Of a DNA stretch of 64,000 bases, positions 34,961 to 46,100 are shown piece after piece. A program made the position numbers and the translations under genes. The number at the start of each line of letters is the position of its first letter. Within the stretch, counting starts at the first letter, position 1. Where the stretch lies: assembly GCF_029962835.1 (NCBI RefSeq), contig NC_080588.1, positions 65,992,001-66,056,000 of the forward strand, given 5' to 3'. Source of the DNA: Magnolia sinica (lineage: Eukaryota; Streptophyta; Magnoliopsida; Magnoliales; Magnoliaceae). The notes below the pieces were generated by a model. That model ran no database searches and was not told the origin of the DNA. It saw nothing but the letters and a program-made list of their open reading frames with translations.

Positions 34961-35129
34961 CATCTCTAGCTAGGTCCTGGTAAGAGTAGTACCCAACGTC
35001 CCATTTCTAGCTAGGTCCAGGTAAGAGTAATACCAAATTTGCATTCCTACCCGTATTGTGCTACGTGGGGCTCAAAACGGTGGACTTGAATTGGGCATGA
35101 CGTGTTGCGTACCGAGCTCCATACTAGTA

Positions 35130-36080
35130 AACGCTGAAAAAAGATATGTGGGCTCACTATTTTGTATGTGTTTTATCCACACCATTCACCCATTGTACTG
35201 AATGATGATTAAATGCCTATCAATAAAAACTTCTCTGACTTCAAAAGCTTTGGATAAAGTTTATATTTGTGTTTTCCTTTCATCCCGGTCAATGTAACCT
35301 AAGGGGTCATTTGGCAAAAAAATAAAAATTGAAAAAAAATGAAAAAGAAAAAAAGGTATCATTCGGCACCATGGATTTGAGGGGGGAAACTTGGGTTACA
35401 TATAAACTCCTTTCAAGAATTGCATGTGTAACATGTGTGTAACTAGGCTATTAATGTAATAGGCACATGGCCCACTACTGATATCCCCAAAACAATCATA
35501 TTATCAATTGCATCACTATAAGCACTTTAATGCAATGATTTGCGCCGTCCAAACATTGTCCATATAAATCAATGATTAAAAATCATTGGTTAACCACTGG
35601 GATGTGATTTTGTGCTTGTGGCCTATATGAGATATGGAATTTCATCATTTTTTGGCAAATTATATATTTCAACAGGCTTATTACAACCATTGTGTCAAAC
35701 ATTCAATAAATACACTAATTAAAGATATTAAAGTTAATTTAGTAATTAAATTCAAATACATGTAAATATACTATGCATAACTACTTTTGGATTAGAGAGG
35801 ATTTTGAATTTAGGATGCCAAACACAGCAAGAGGATTTCAAATTCAGGAAGTTCAAATCCACTCTACCAAACAGGCCCTAATTGATAGGTGGGGTGGTAA
35901 ATAAACACTACAATGGGTTTTAAGAAGTTTTTAATAGTGACGGTCAATTAGCACTGTTTTCTATAGTGTGGTCCACTTAAGATGTGGACTCGTCTCATTT
36001 TTCGACTTATGCTCTAAAATGATTTGAAAAAAATAGATACATAACATGGATTAGATACATCAATCATAGTAGGCCCATAG
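35130..36080. mobile_element. Mutator-like MITE split by a Tourist-like element
   Basis: Left part 35130-35302 and right part 35879-36080 together make one GGGCCCAC-family copy (TATGTGTTTTATCCACACC ... ATACATCAATCATAGTAGGC). The break lies in the GTGACCTTATGAATAGGTTGG block. Confidence 0.75.
35303..35878. mobile_element. Tourist-like MITE nested in a Mutator-like MITE
   Basis: A 576-bp insert, GGGGTCATTTGG ... CCAAACAGGCCC, flanked by TAA at 35300-35302 and 35879-35881. Removal restores continuity of the host element. Confidence 0.85.
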
Positions 36081-37464
36081 GCCCATGGACCTTTTCCAGC
36101 CACAACCATGTTGTGTTGATAGGGGAGGGGTCACTACTCTAAATAATGTATGTGATTTAGTACGCCGTCCGTCCATTTTGGTTTATTATTTTATAGCATG
36201 AGCTAAAAAAATGAGGCAGATCTAAATCTCACTGTAGACCACACAACAAATCAAGTGGTGATGATCTGGACGGTACATAAGTTGTGCCCCCTATCAATGG
36301 GTTGTAAAGCAAAATTAAAACCAAGTGACCGTTCAGTTGGATTGATGAATTTCTGTCCATTGAAAATGGTCTGGTCCGCTACGTTTGTTTCGAGCTGTCC
36401 ATGACAGGAATAATTAATGAATGAAATCGTCTGCTTGGCCTGGCGACCTTCTGATGAACGGGATAAATGAATGGTGTCGCCTGATAACATCAAAAAAGAT
36501 CTAGACGGTCCATCCAGTGCGTCCTATCCGTGGATGGCCCATGGTTGAAAATCACACAGAACAGGCTATCAATCATAATAAGAACCATGGTCATTAAACC
36601 AGAAAAAAACTGATAGTCAGGATCATTTGTTATTGTGATTTTTGGCCATGGAACATTTACATACAAGACCCACAAGATGGACGGTCTAGATTTCCCACGT
36701 GACGGATCAGATCATCCGAGTCAGCTTTATCTATGGAAAATCTAATTATATGGTCTGGATTAAATAAATGAGATTGAACTCGTTTCCTAGCCTTTTGATG
36801 ATCATCAGATCATCCGCATTTATTTTCAAATGAACCAAGGTGTTTCACGTGGGCCCATACGGTGTTTGGCGTGTCCACCTGTAATTATGCTTCTCCCACA
36901 ATCTAAGCCGTTGACGCAGGGCGCGCCATCACCTGGAATTACAATCCTAGCCATCGATCAACAGCATGCGAATCGGACAATCTAGATTGTCCAATCCATT
37001 TAAGTAAAAAGGGCCATCAATTGTGGGACCCAACTGTTGAACGGTTCCAATCATTGTATCATACGGTCGAGATTGGGTGGAATACCAAAATTGAAAATTG
37101 ATTTTCTTTATGTTGAAAATGAAATTTCATGTGACTCTGCCATCCAATCCAAAGTTGAGAGGATTTAAAAATTTTAAGGTGGGGAGTGAGTCAGACAAAT
37201 CATCCGTACGCCACCTTTGCATGATCCAAAACCGAGCCATTCATGCCCTATCCCTTGATCCAACTCGTCATCCTTACACGCTAACCTACACACGTGCACA
37301 CGTGTGCCGGATCTGATCCGCTCATCGGCGGCCTGATCAAAGTTCAGTTTGGTCGGGCCATCCAAGAATAAAAATTACACGGAGGTTCTGTTTGAGGGAT
37401 AAAATTACAAAAATACTATTATTTGTTTTTTTTTTTTCTTTAAAAAGTCTTGAAACTCAAGAAT
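36081..37464. other. Intergenic sequence with a MITE fragment
   Basis: 36145-36275 is another GGGCCCAC-family fragment (TACGCCGTCCGTCC, GAGGCAGATCTAAATCTCAC). The rest has no recognisable gene, RNA or repeat. Confidence 0.4.
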
Positions 37465-37893
37465 TGTGGGCCCACAAGATGTGTATGACATCCAACCCGT
37501 TAAATGTATGCACAAAACCATGGTGATAACAATAACTAAACAGGTCAACCAGATCTTTTCAGATGGGCTACAATTGAATTGAAATATTATGAATGGTGTA
37601 CATTACTTATTATGTACTGGTAGGGCCCACATGATGTATATAGCATCCAACCCGTTAAAAGTATGCACAACACCATGGTGAATACAATAACTAAACAGGT
37701 CAATCAGATAATCTCAAATGGGCTACACTTGAATTGGAATATAATGAATAGTGTACATTACTTGTTATGGGGTGGCTCACCTTATGATCGGATCTGACTT
37801 ATTTTTAGTTTGCTTCGTAAGAACGTTGGTGTGTACCTGTTGAATGGATTGGATGTGAGATACACACCACGTGGGTCCCACAATTATCCATGG
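37465..37893. mobile_element. MITE family 2 with internal 157-bp tandem duplication
   Basis: Two units with period 157 (anchor ATCCAACCCGTTAAA at about 37490 and 37647) share GTATGCACAA.ACCATGGTGA and GGGCTACA.TTGAATTG. Outer inverted ends GTGGGCCCACAAGATGTGTA / ACACACCACGTGGGTCCCAC. Confidence 0.7.
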
Positions 37894-37959
37894 AAGACAG
37901 ATTTACTACCGGCACTGTTCGGTAAAATCCAATTTTTTGAGGTATTTTGCGTATAAAGC

Positions 37960-38245
37960 ACGTCTGAAACTCAGATGGACCACATCACAAGAAGGTGGGA
38001 TAATGACAGGGACTTAGATGAAGGGAAAACACAAATATCAACTTGATCTGAAACTTTTGTGGCCTTGAGAAGTTTTTAACGGTGGGTGTTCAATCACCAT
38101 TGTTTCTCGTTGTGTGGTTCGCTTGAGTTTCACATCTGCTTTATTTTTTGGGTTCACGCTATAAAATGAATTGATAAAATAGATGAATAGCATGGATATA
38201 AAACATCTACATCAGGGTGGGCCCTACAGGGCCCAACACATCAAC
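37960..38245. mobile_element. Mutator-like MITE fragment
   Basis: Right two-thirds of a GGGCCCAC-family copy: AACTTGATCTGAAACTTTTG, GTGGGTGTTCAATCACC, ACATCTACATCAGGGTGGGC. Confidence 0.75.
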
Positions 38246-38277
38246 TGCTGGGGTGTGGGGGCAACATCACCTGATCT

Positions 38278-38401
38278 TTTTTATAAAAAAAAACTTACGC
38301 ACACACCCCCGCACACTCACGCTAGTGGAATTTCACCACCTAGGGGTACTCGAACCCTTACTCCCGAGAGTCTACCACCCGAGGAAGAGTAAGGACCCAC
38401 G
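38278..38401 (-). mobile_element. SINE copy 3, independent insertion
   Basis: Reverse orientation of copy 1: T/A-rich tail at the left, then ACACACCCCCGCACAC, GGGGTACTCGAACCC (box B complement) and GAGTCTACCACCCGAG (box A complement). Flanked by the 11-bp direct repeat TCACCTGATCT at 38267-38277 and 38402-38412. Confidence 0.85.
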
Positions 38402-38412
38402 TCACCTGATCT

Positions 38413-39816
38413 CTTTGCGCTTTGAGCTGCCTTTTGGGGTGGGGTGTGAGTCCGGATAGGTGTCTGTTTTTTGTACTTTTTCTTAAATTCCTTTTCTTGT
38501 CGTTTTCCTTGTTTTTCTGTTTCTTTCTTCTTGATAAATCTTCAATCCTCAAATTTCAGCAAAAAAAAAAAAAAAACAAAAAAGCTAAATCCACAAACCG
38601 ATATGGGTCCACGTGGAACAGTGGGAATGGAATGTCTACCATACATGTGTGTGGGCCGTAATGTGGAGCATCTTTTATCAGACCCATTAATCAAATACTG
38701 TTGGGAGAACCGTGGAATCACACAGAGATAAATATAGGATAACAATCCAAAAAACATCAAGTAAAAGGAAAGAGAACACAATGATTTAATGTGAAAAACT
38801 CTTTCGGGAAAAAATCACGGCACAAAGCGACAAAAATTCACCATGAAAGTAGAAATTACAAAGAGAGAATGCTTACCCGATTCGAACAACCTCAAATCTC
38901 ACCCTTGCTCCACCTCTTTGAAACCCTAAAACTATTTAAAAACCCTTAGAATATCTCTCAATCCCATATACACCCATATATATAGCATTGGAAAGAATCT
39001 CAAACGAATTCAGAAACAAATCCTGTAAATTCACAATTTTGTGAAAAATCTACACAGAATCTAATTAGATTTAAGACATCAAATACAATGGATACCATAA
39101 AATTTCTGACCAGCCAGAGACATCCGTTGTAGGAATGTTCTAGGGCCTGTTTGGACTCCAGGATTAAATAGTATGAAATTGCATTAGATAAATTAACACT
39201 ATTATTGTACAATGATTACATGTCTAGAAATGCCACGGTATTTTCACCGTCTAATCCCACACTTGGTATCAAATTTCTCCCTCATAAGATACATTATATT
39301 AAGTGAAGTCTGCATTTGGTGGACCATGTAATTGTAATCAATGAACCACATTTCATAATTGATGTGAGTCACTATGGATGACATAGATAAAACACATTCA
39401 TCAATGTGAGGCCCACAGATATAGTGGATATCAAAATCCACCAAAAATTATGCAGAATCCACTATTAGCTTTAGATAATACTATACTGGAATTAATCCAA
39501 CCATTTCCATCAATTCCAAATGCTTGTTGAAATTTGCATGGAACCAAATACAATTCCATAACACCTAATTCCACCTAATATCACCTGGTGATTTCTTATA
39601 GCTATATTAGTATATAATAATCTAAAAGGATTTTAAAATATTTTTAGACAATGGATGATTACCACATCATATCATATTTGCTATTTAGGTCTATTAAGAG
39701 AGGTCCTTATAAAGAAGATGCGGATTGCACATTAACGATGCCAATAAATGAGTCTACTAGACTTTGCTATGTGGATCCCACAATGATGGATGTGGATAAT
39801 CATCCATCCATTTGCC
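38413..39816. other. Intergenic sequence
   Basis: No gene recognised. 39143 onward starts AGGGCCTGTTTGGACTCC, a Tourist-like left end, but I cannot place its right end. An A14 run lies near 38562. Confidence 0.35.
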
Positions 39817-39980
39817 ACTCTTATACTTCTTACAACCTTGTTGAGGGTAGCATGGTGTTTTGTAAGAATAGGCCGAATCATCCATGTTATAGGGAAAGAC
39901 TCTTATACTTCTTACAACCTTGTTGAGGGTAGCATGATGTTTTGTAAGAATAGGCCGAATCATCCATGTTATGGGGAAAG
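39817..39980. repeat. 82-bp tandem duplication
   Basis: Two copies of ACTCTTATACTTCTTACAAC ... ATCCATGTTATRGGGAAAG, period 82, nearly identical. They abut the LTR remnant to the right, whose possible TGTTATGGGG start lies inside the second copy. Confidence 0.85.
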
Positions 39981-40740
39981 ACAGACCGACCTAGATAGGC
40001 AGTTAAATCAGGTCGAGATTTGGCACGCCCCAATGCGCAAGAGAGGATGAGAAACCTGACCACCGAATTAAAGAGGAAGGTCGGTACGACAAAAGTTGGT
40101 ACGACCAAGGTTGGTCTAACCATATCGGTACGACTAAGGTCGGCGTGACCGAGGTTGGCCTGAAAGTTGGCACGACCCAGAATGAACACTCCGAGAGATA
40201 ACCTGAAGAAGGTATCACGACTCATGAAGAAGTTAAAGGCTACAAAAATTAAACATCACGAAGATGTTCTTTTTAATTGAAAGGACAGGTTGGTTGACTA
40301 CGACGAGCTTATCCGACCTTATCCACATCTGCAGTTCAACCTTATCCAATGGAACAGTCCAAAGTTCTCTCCACGGATCGTGGAAGCTAATCCGTGATTA
40401 GCTCGGGATCCCGAGATACCCGCCGAGGATCTCGGGAGAATCCCTGTGCGTTATGAATCCTGAATCCTAATTCGTCTACAACACGTACCTACTAAACTGG
40501 GAGGATCCTTCTACGTCATTATCCCTCCACAACTATAAATAGGGAGATCTCTGACGGTGAAAGGTACATACACATACTATCTCTACCCTTAAACTACTCC
40601 TACTAGACTCAGATTCCTAACTTTGGCGTTAGAGGGTCCCCTACTCTAGCCAAGGTCTCCTTTGTCTTCTTCCTGAGCAGGTACTCGAAGGTCTAGAAAG
40701 GGCAGACCAGGTTTTTGCATCAATAATCCACAACAGGACT
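39966..40740 (+). mobile_element. Solo or truncated LTR, Tat/Ogre-like
   Basis: Has a TATA-like ACTATAAATAGGGAG (40531), then TAACTTTGGCGTTAGAGGGT+CC and CCTGAGCAGGTACTCGAAGG, the transcript-start end typical of Tat-type gypsy LTRs. The upstream part is rich in GGTACGAC / GGTTGG repeats. No partner LTR or coding domain seen. Confidence 0.5.
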
Positions 40741-41847
40741 ATAAGCACAAGTGCTCTTAGTCTACGCTTGAGGGAGCACTTGGGTCATGATATGGTTAAT
40801 AGCATCTCCACATTACATCAAACAAGTTCCTGTGATCATCCACTTTCTTCCTGAAATATCTGCTTGAAGCGAAAAGCCAGGATTGTCCAAACGGTGTGAT
40901 TCTTACAATATGGCCCACCAAAGTACGGTCCACCTAACCTATTCATATATTTAGGCGTCATATCTCTTCCTGTAGTAGTAATAAGACATTATATGTCCCA
41001 TATGCATATAAAGAGCAATCTGACTTGGGCTGTTCCTCTAGGTGTTGAGCCCACCAGATACCTGATAAGGAGGCATGTGGCCCAACCAGCATTTCAGCAT
41101 CTCCATTTTGTGGTGGGGCGACAGTCTGATCGCCATCCAATTACTATCAGATGATGATCCTTAGCTAATATAATGCATTTGCTTGTTGGTGCAATTCAAA
41201 TTACACTGAACTACATGTTCTACACCAATCATGTTGCCCATGTCAAACACCCAATGGCCCGCTGTTTCTACAAATCCAGATGTAACGTAAAGCAAGATCA
41301 TCAAAGGCCGTCTACCAGAGAATAAAATACAGTCTACGAAATTCATTGAAAACATGTTAAAATCAAAGAAGACCCCATCTGTTCATCAGATGAATAAAAA
41401 CCTATCTACAAATTCAGTGAAAACATGTTACAAGTACAATCACAGCCGCATTACATTCAAAACAAGAATATCTCTGTAACCCACAAAGAATAAACAAATT
41501 AGAACTAAATAAATAAATAAAAGCCTCGAATGATGGCCCACCTTCAATGAGAAACTGGGTCTTGAGCCTGATTCAATTTCAATGTTGATTTGTGGGTGGA
41601 TTGAACTCTCACGGAAGGAATTCTTGATCTACAGCCAACTTCTCTTTTGATAGAGTCGAACAAGATCATTTAGAGAGACCGAGTTCTTCCGAGGATTCCG
41701 AAAAGTCGCGAATTCATTTTCTTTGAAACCAGCTTACGACAATGCCGCCTTTTTCAAGGGGAGTATAAGTGAGACGAGTTTCCCTGTAAACTTTCATTGT
41801 TCATGAATCATTACTTTTGGGGGTGAAAATTATTGTTACGGCCATTA
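40741..41847. other. Intergenic sequence, nothing recognised
   Basis: No gene or RNA supported. 41360-41440 repeats words found just before (AATTCAGTGAAAACATGTTA / AATTCATTGAAAACATGTTA), a small duplication. Confidence 0.4.
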
Positions 41848-42720
41848 CAATTGGAGTCCATGATTTGATGATCGAAACCGATGATCTGGGCCCCGCATTT
41901 GATAGACCATGAACCAAGAGTTTCCCAGATTGGAAAATGATAACCATCCAATCCAACCTTTGGCCTTTCTCAATTGAATACAGCTGTTACTATTGTTTCC
42001 TTAAACATCTTCTTGCGGGCCACAGATCAAAGGGTTAGGACTCTCCCATCAGGGAGACATTCCGGGCATGGTATCCATGATGAGATCACCAGTCTTGACC
42101 ACTGAACAATGGGTGTCCTTGGGCCATGAGTCCATTCAATACAATCAGAGCCTGTGGTATGATGATGCAAATCGATTTCTGGGCCCACATTGATGGATCA
42201 TGACCCAATAATTTCCAGATTGGAAGATGCTAACCATCCAATCCAATCTCTGGCCTTTCGCAATTGAATATGCCTGTCGCTATTGTTTCCTTAACCATCT
42301 ATTTGCAGGCCACTGATCGAAGTGTTGGGACCATCCCATTTGGAAGATATTTGGAGCATGGTACATCCTTTGTGAGATCAACGGTCTTGATCACTGAAAC
42401 ATGGCTGTCCTTGGGCCCTGAGTCCACACAATCAGAGTCCATATTTTGATGATCCGAACCAATGATCTGGGCCTACGTCGAAGGGTCATGATCCAAGAAT
42501 TTCCCAGCCTGGAAGATGCTAACCATCCAATCCAATCCAATCTCTGGCCTTTCCCAGTTGAATATGGCTGTCACTATTGTTTCCTTAACTGTCTATTTGC
42601 AGGCCACAGATTGAAGGTTTAGGACCGTCCCATCAGGGAGATATTTTAGGATTGGGTACATCCATTGTAAGATAAACTGTCTTGACCACTGAACCATGGC
42701 CCCCACTTTGCACAGTATCA
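41848..42720. repeat. Three tandem copies of a roughly 290-bp unit
   Basis: The anchor TAACCATCCAATCCAA starts at 41941, 42231 and 42520 (periods 290 and 289). Each unit carries GATCTGGGCC, TTCCCAGATTGGAAGATGCT, ATTGTTTCCTTAA, GCAGGCCACAGAT and GGTCTTGACCACTGAA. It ends about 450 bp downstream of the CorA-like stop codon. Confidence 0.9.
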
Positions 42721-42794
42721 GGTCCCAAGGATGTTATACATAACCTCAATACCAATGATCATAAAAATCCTCCAAACCAAGGTATTCTTTAACA

Positions 42795-43055
42795 GTAACG
42801 GTGCCCGTAACAGCCACCGCCGTTACCTTTACGATATGGGCTGTAACGGCCGTTACAGTCTCTAATTTTTATTATTATTATTATTTTTTTTAAATTATTG
42901 AAAAAAAGAAAAAACCGAAAAACCTCTATCAGCACGGTAATGGACCGTTACAGCATTTACGGAGGGTGTTACGGCCGTTATAATCCCATAACGTGTAATA
43001 GTTGCTACCATTACCTTTACAGCCCCGTAATAGCCATTACGGTGCACCATGCTCT
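42795..43055. mobile_element. CGTTACGG-rich inverted element
   Basis: Dense repeats of CCGTTAC / GTAACGG in both orientations (GGCTGTAACGGCCGTTACAG; GTGTTACGGCCGTTATAATC) with imperfect inverted ends, around an AT-rich centre. Probably a MITE; superfamily unknown. Confidence 0.5.
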
Positions 43056-43166
43056 ACACACAAACATCATGAGCCAACAACAGGAACCAAATGGGATTGG
43101 ATTCTGACAAGGGGGGGAAAAAAAAACAGAGATGGAGAGAAACAACATACCTCACAGTAACTTTGC

Positions 43167-46100
43167 TCAAAGTCGGACATAACCGCCATTTGGCAATCCA
43201 CCTCGGAGAATCCTTCTCCCTAAGAATGACTTCCTATTGAGAGAATAGCTCTTTCTAAATGCTCTCCGTCTTTTCCAATCATGGACTATTTTGATGAGAA
43301 TTGGGAAGGTGAAGCAAAGCAATAGAAGCAGCACCATCGCAGCACATAACAATAAAACGTTACGGAACCCATCTTTTAGTTCTGGGTCCTTTTGCCCTGT
43401 CCATGGTACACCTCCCACATTCATTCCAAATGCTGCGAGACCAGAAGAAAAGTTACTCTGAGAGAAGGGACATGCTACCATTTGCATTTTTTCTTAAATG
43501 ATGACTCATCCACTGTATATACAATTAAGTCACTATAGCACATCTGTTGATGGAACATAACCCAAAATCATATGGATTGGATTAACTTCATCACTAGATA
43601 TTGACTGTTTGATGCATGACAATTAACCACTTGCTCTAAAAGCTCAAACTATTAGAGTATGGTGAATCAATCCATTTATCTCATAGCCCAGGCCCCACAT
43701 CTCATGGGTTAGGATCTAGGCCGAACCCTCCTCGTGGGCCCCAAATCACATGGGTAGTTGGGTACTACCTCACATGGGCTGCTCACCCCGAGTGTGCCCC
43801 TGCATCCCACAAACAACCCCACTTGAGCTTGGTGTGAAAATGCCCCTGCATTTAATCACCCCCGGTGAGGAGTCTCAAACACGAGACCTCCCCCTCTGAT
43901 AGCAATTTGATGCAGGACAATTAACCACTTACTCTAAAAGCTCGAACTGTTAGAGCATGGCAAATCAATCCCTTTATCTCATAGCCCAGGCTCCACATCT
44001 AATGGGTTAGGACCTCGATTGAACCCCCCTCATAAGCCCCAAATCACATGGGTACTGCCTCATACGAGCCACCTGCCTCACATGGGCTGCCCACCCCGAG
44101 TGTGCCCTTGCAACCCATAGACAACCCCACTCGAGCCCGGTGTAAAAATGCCCTTGCATTACTGTTAATTTCAGACCGTGGGGCATTTTCTTCTTACGTG
44201 TCCATTCATTATAGCATGTGGAAGGAAAATAAATAAAAATCACACTGATTGGACTAACTAAATCATTAGACATAGAACGTTGAATTTACTCGTGAGATTT
44301 TCTTTTTTACATGTCCAATAGTTATAGTGCATCTGTGGATGGAACATACCCCCAAACTCACACCGATTAGATGGACTTAATCATCAGATATTGGATGTTG
44401 AATTCAGACTGTAGGAAATTTTCGTTTTATGTGTCCATTCATTATAGTACATCTATGGATGGAACATCTACCAAAAATCACACCAACTGGATGAACTTAA
44501 CCATCTGATATCAGACGTTGAATTGAGACCACAGGCCATTTTCTTTTGGGTCCATTCATTGGCTACCAGATTGATGATTGGGATATGTCTCATTCATGAC
44601 AACATGGGATATGGACGGTCCAATTTGATGTACATGTTTGTCATGTGTATGGTGGATAAGTTACCACCACTTAAGGGATGGTGGACAACACATGTAGTGG
44701 CACAACCATTGGAGAACTATAATAGAAGGACAGCTTACCTCCAGTGATAATTGATAATGGAAGAAAGATTAATGAAAGGAACGAGAGATAGTATAGCTTC
44801 CGGTTTATTTGCTCGGCCTGCCAGCTATCCAGACTAGCTTGAATAGCCATGACACGGTTGGCTAGAAATCCCATGTTTTCTTTTAGCCTCCTTAGACGTC
44901 CAATCGTCTCCTCCAGACAGACAATGTCTTCATTTGCAAACCAACTTTTCACAGCACATTTTTCCTTTACACGTGGAAAGACCTGCTCCCCATGAGCGAC
45001 AACCTGAATCATAGCCAAAGCATCAGCTAATTAGAACCTTTATATTTCTTGGAAACTTTGAAGCCGTTGGTGCAAGATTGAAGAGGTGAATCATGCTACA
45101 AGTGCCAACATGGCAAACAAGTGTGAAATCTGGGCCTCTACCTGTTGTGTTCTCTGGTTTAAAAACTAGGAAAAAGCTCTTGTAGAGGTTGGGAGGAAAA
45201 GCCCTATTTTTTAGTTCTGCAAACTTTTCACTTTTTCCGTTTCTTTGGAACAGGGGAGATATTGTTGTGTTCTGTGCTTCAAGATCTAGGAAAAAACTCT
45301 TGTAAATGTTGTGTTGTGTTTTAAAATCTAGGAAAAAACTCTTCCACCTGTATACATAGAGATGGATTCTAAGGGCTTTCAGCCTCTTTCTAGAGAGAAT
45401 GCATGTGTGCACGTGTGGGAGTGTGTTGGGGTGCATTTTCACACACAAGGGTGCACTTTCACACACAAGGGTGCACTAGGCCAAGTCACACAAGGTCGAT
45501 GTGGTGCATGTGCATGTGTGCCCGATTGGTGTAGGTCTCGTCCAATGATTTTTTTTTGAATGTAACTGCAATTGTAACAAAATCCTTTTGTATCTTGTTT
45601 TGTAACTCACAAATGCTCAGAGTCCGTAATAGTCAAGTTTTTTTTTTTTTGAAAGATGACGAAAAATTTATTAAAAAACAAACTAAGAGAAAGCGACCCA
45701 AGGGAATCCATATTACAATCCCTAAGCTTTGGGACACTAGAAGCCCATTCAACAAGAGGCATCCTTGCCCTACAAGAGACACTATCCACCGACTTCCTCA
45801 CATTCCTAAAGCATCTAGCATTCCTTTCTTCCCAAATAACCCACTAACCTGCAAGCAAAGCCATCCTCCACATCACCTTTATCTGCTTCCCAAGGCACAT
45901 CCCATGCTACCTAATCAGAAGATCATTAACTGAACACGGGAACACCTAAAAGACTTGAAAACAGCGTAAAACATCCGCCCATATAGCCCTCACAAAGGGA
46001 TAATGAATAAAAAGATGGTCCACCGACTCCTCATTATACTCACATAAAAGCACATGTTGGGAATCACCATGCCCCTTTTCCGAAGATTGTTGATCGTAAG

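Noticed and set aside
43610-44160. Tandem SINE dimer
   Set aside because: First read as a SINE because of a GTTCGA-like box, but the two copies behave as LTRs: TG...CA ends, a PBS-like site after the first, a G-run before the second, and a short flanking duplication. A TRIM fits better.
45023-45466. 147-codon frame on the minus strand
   Set aside because: Lies inside CorA-like intron 2 over small tandem repeats; no recognisable domain.
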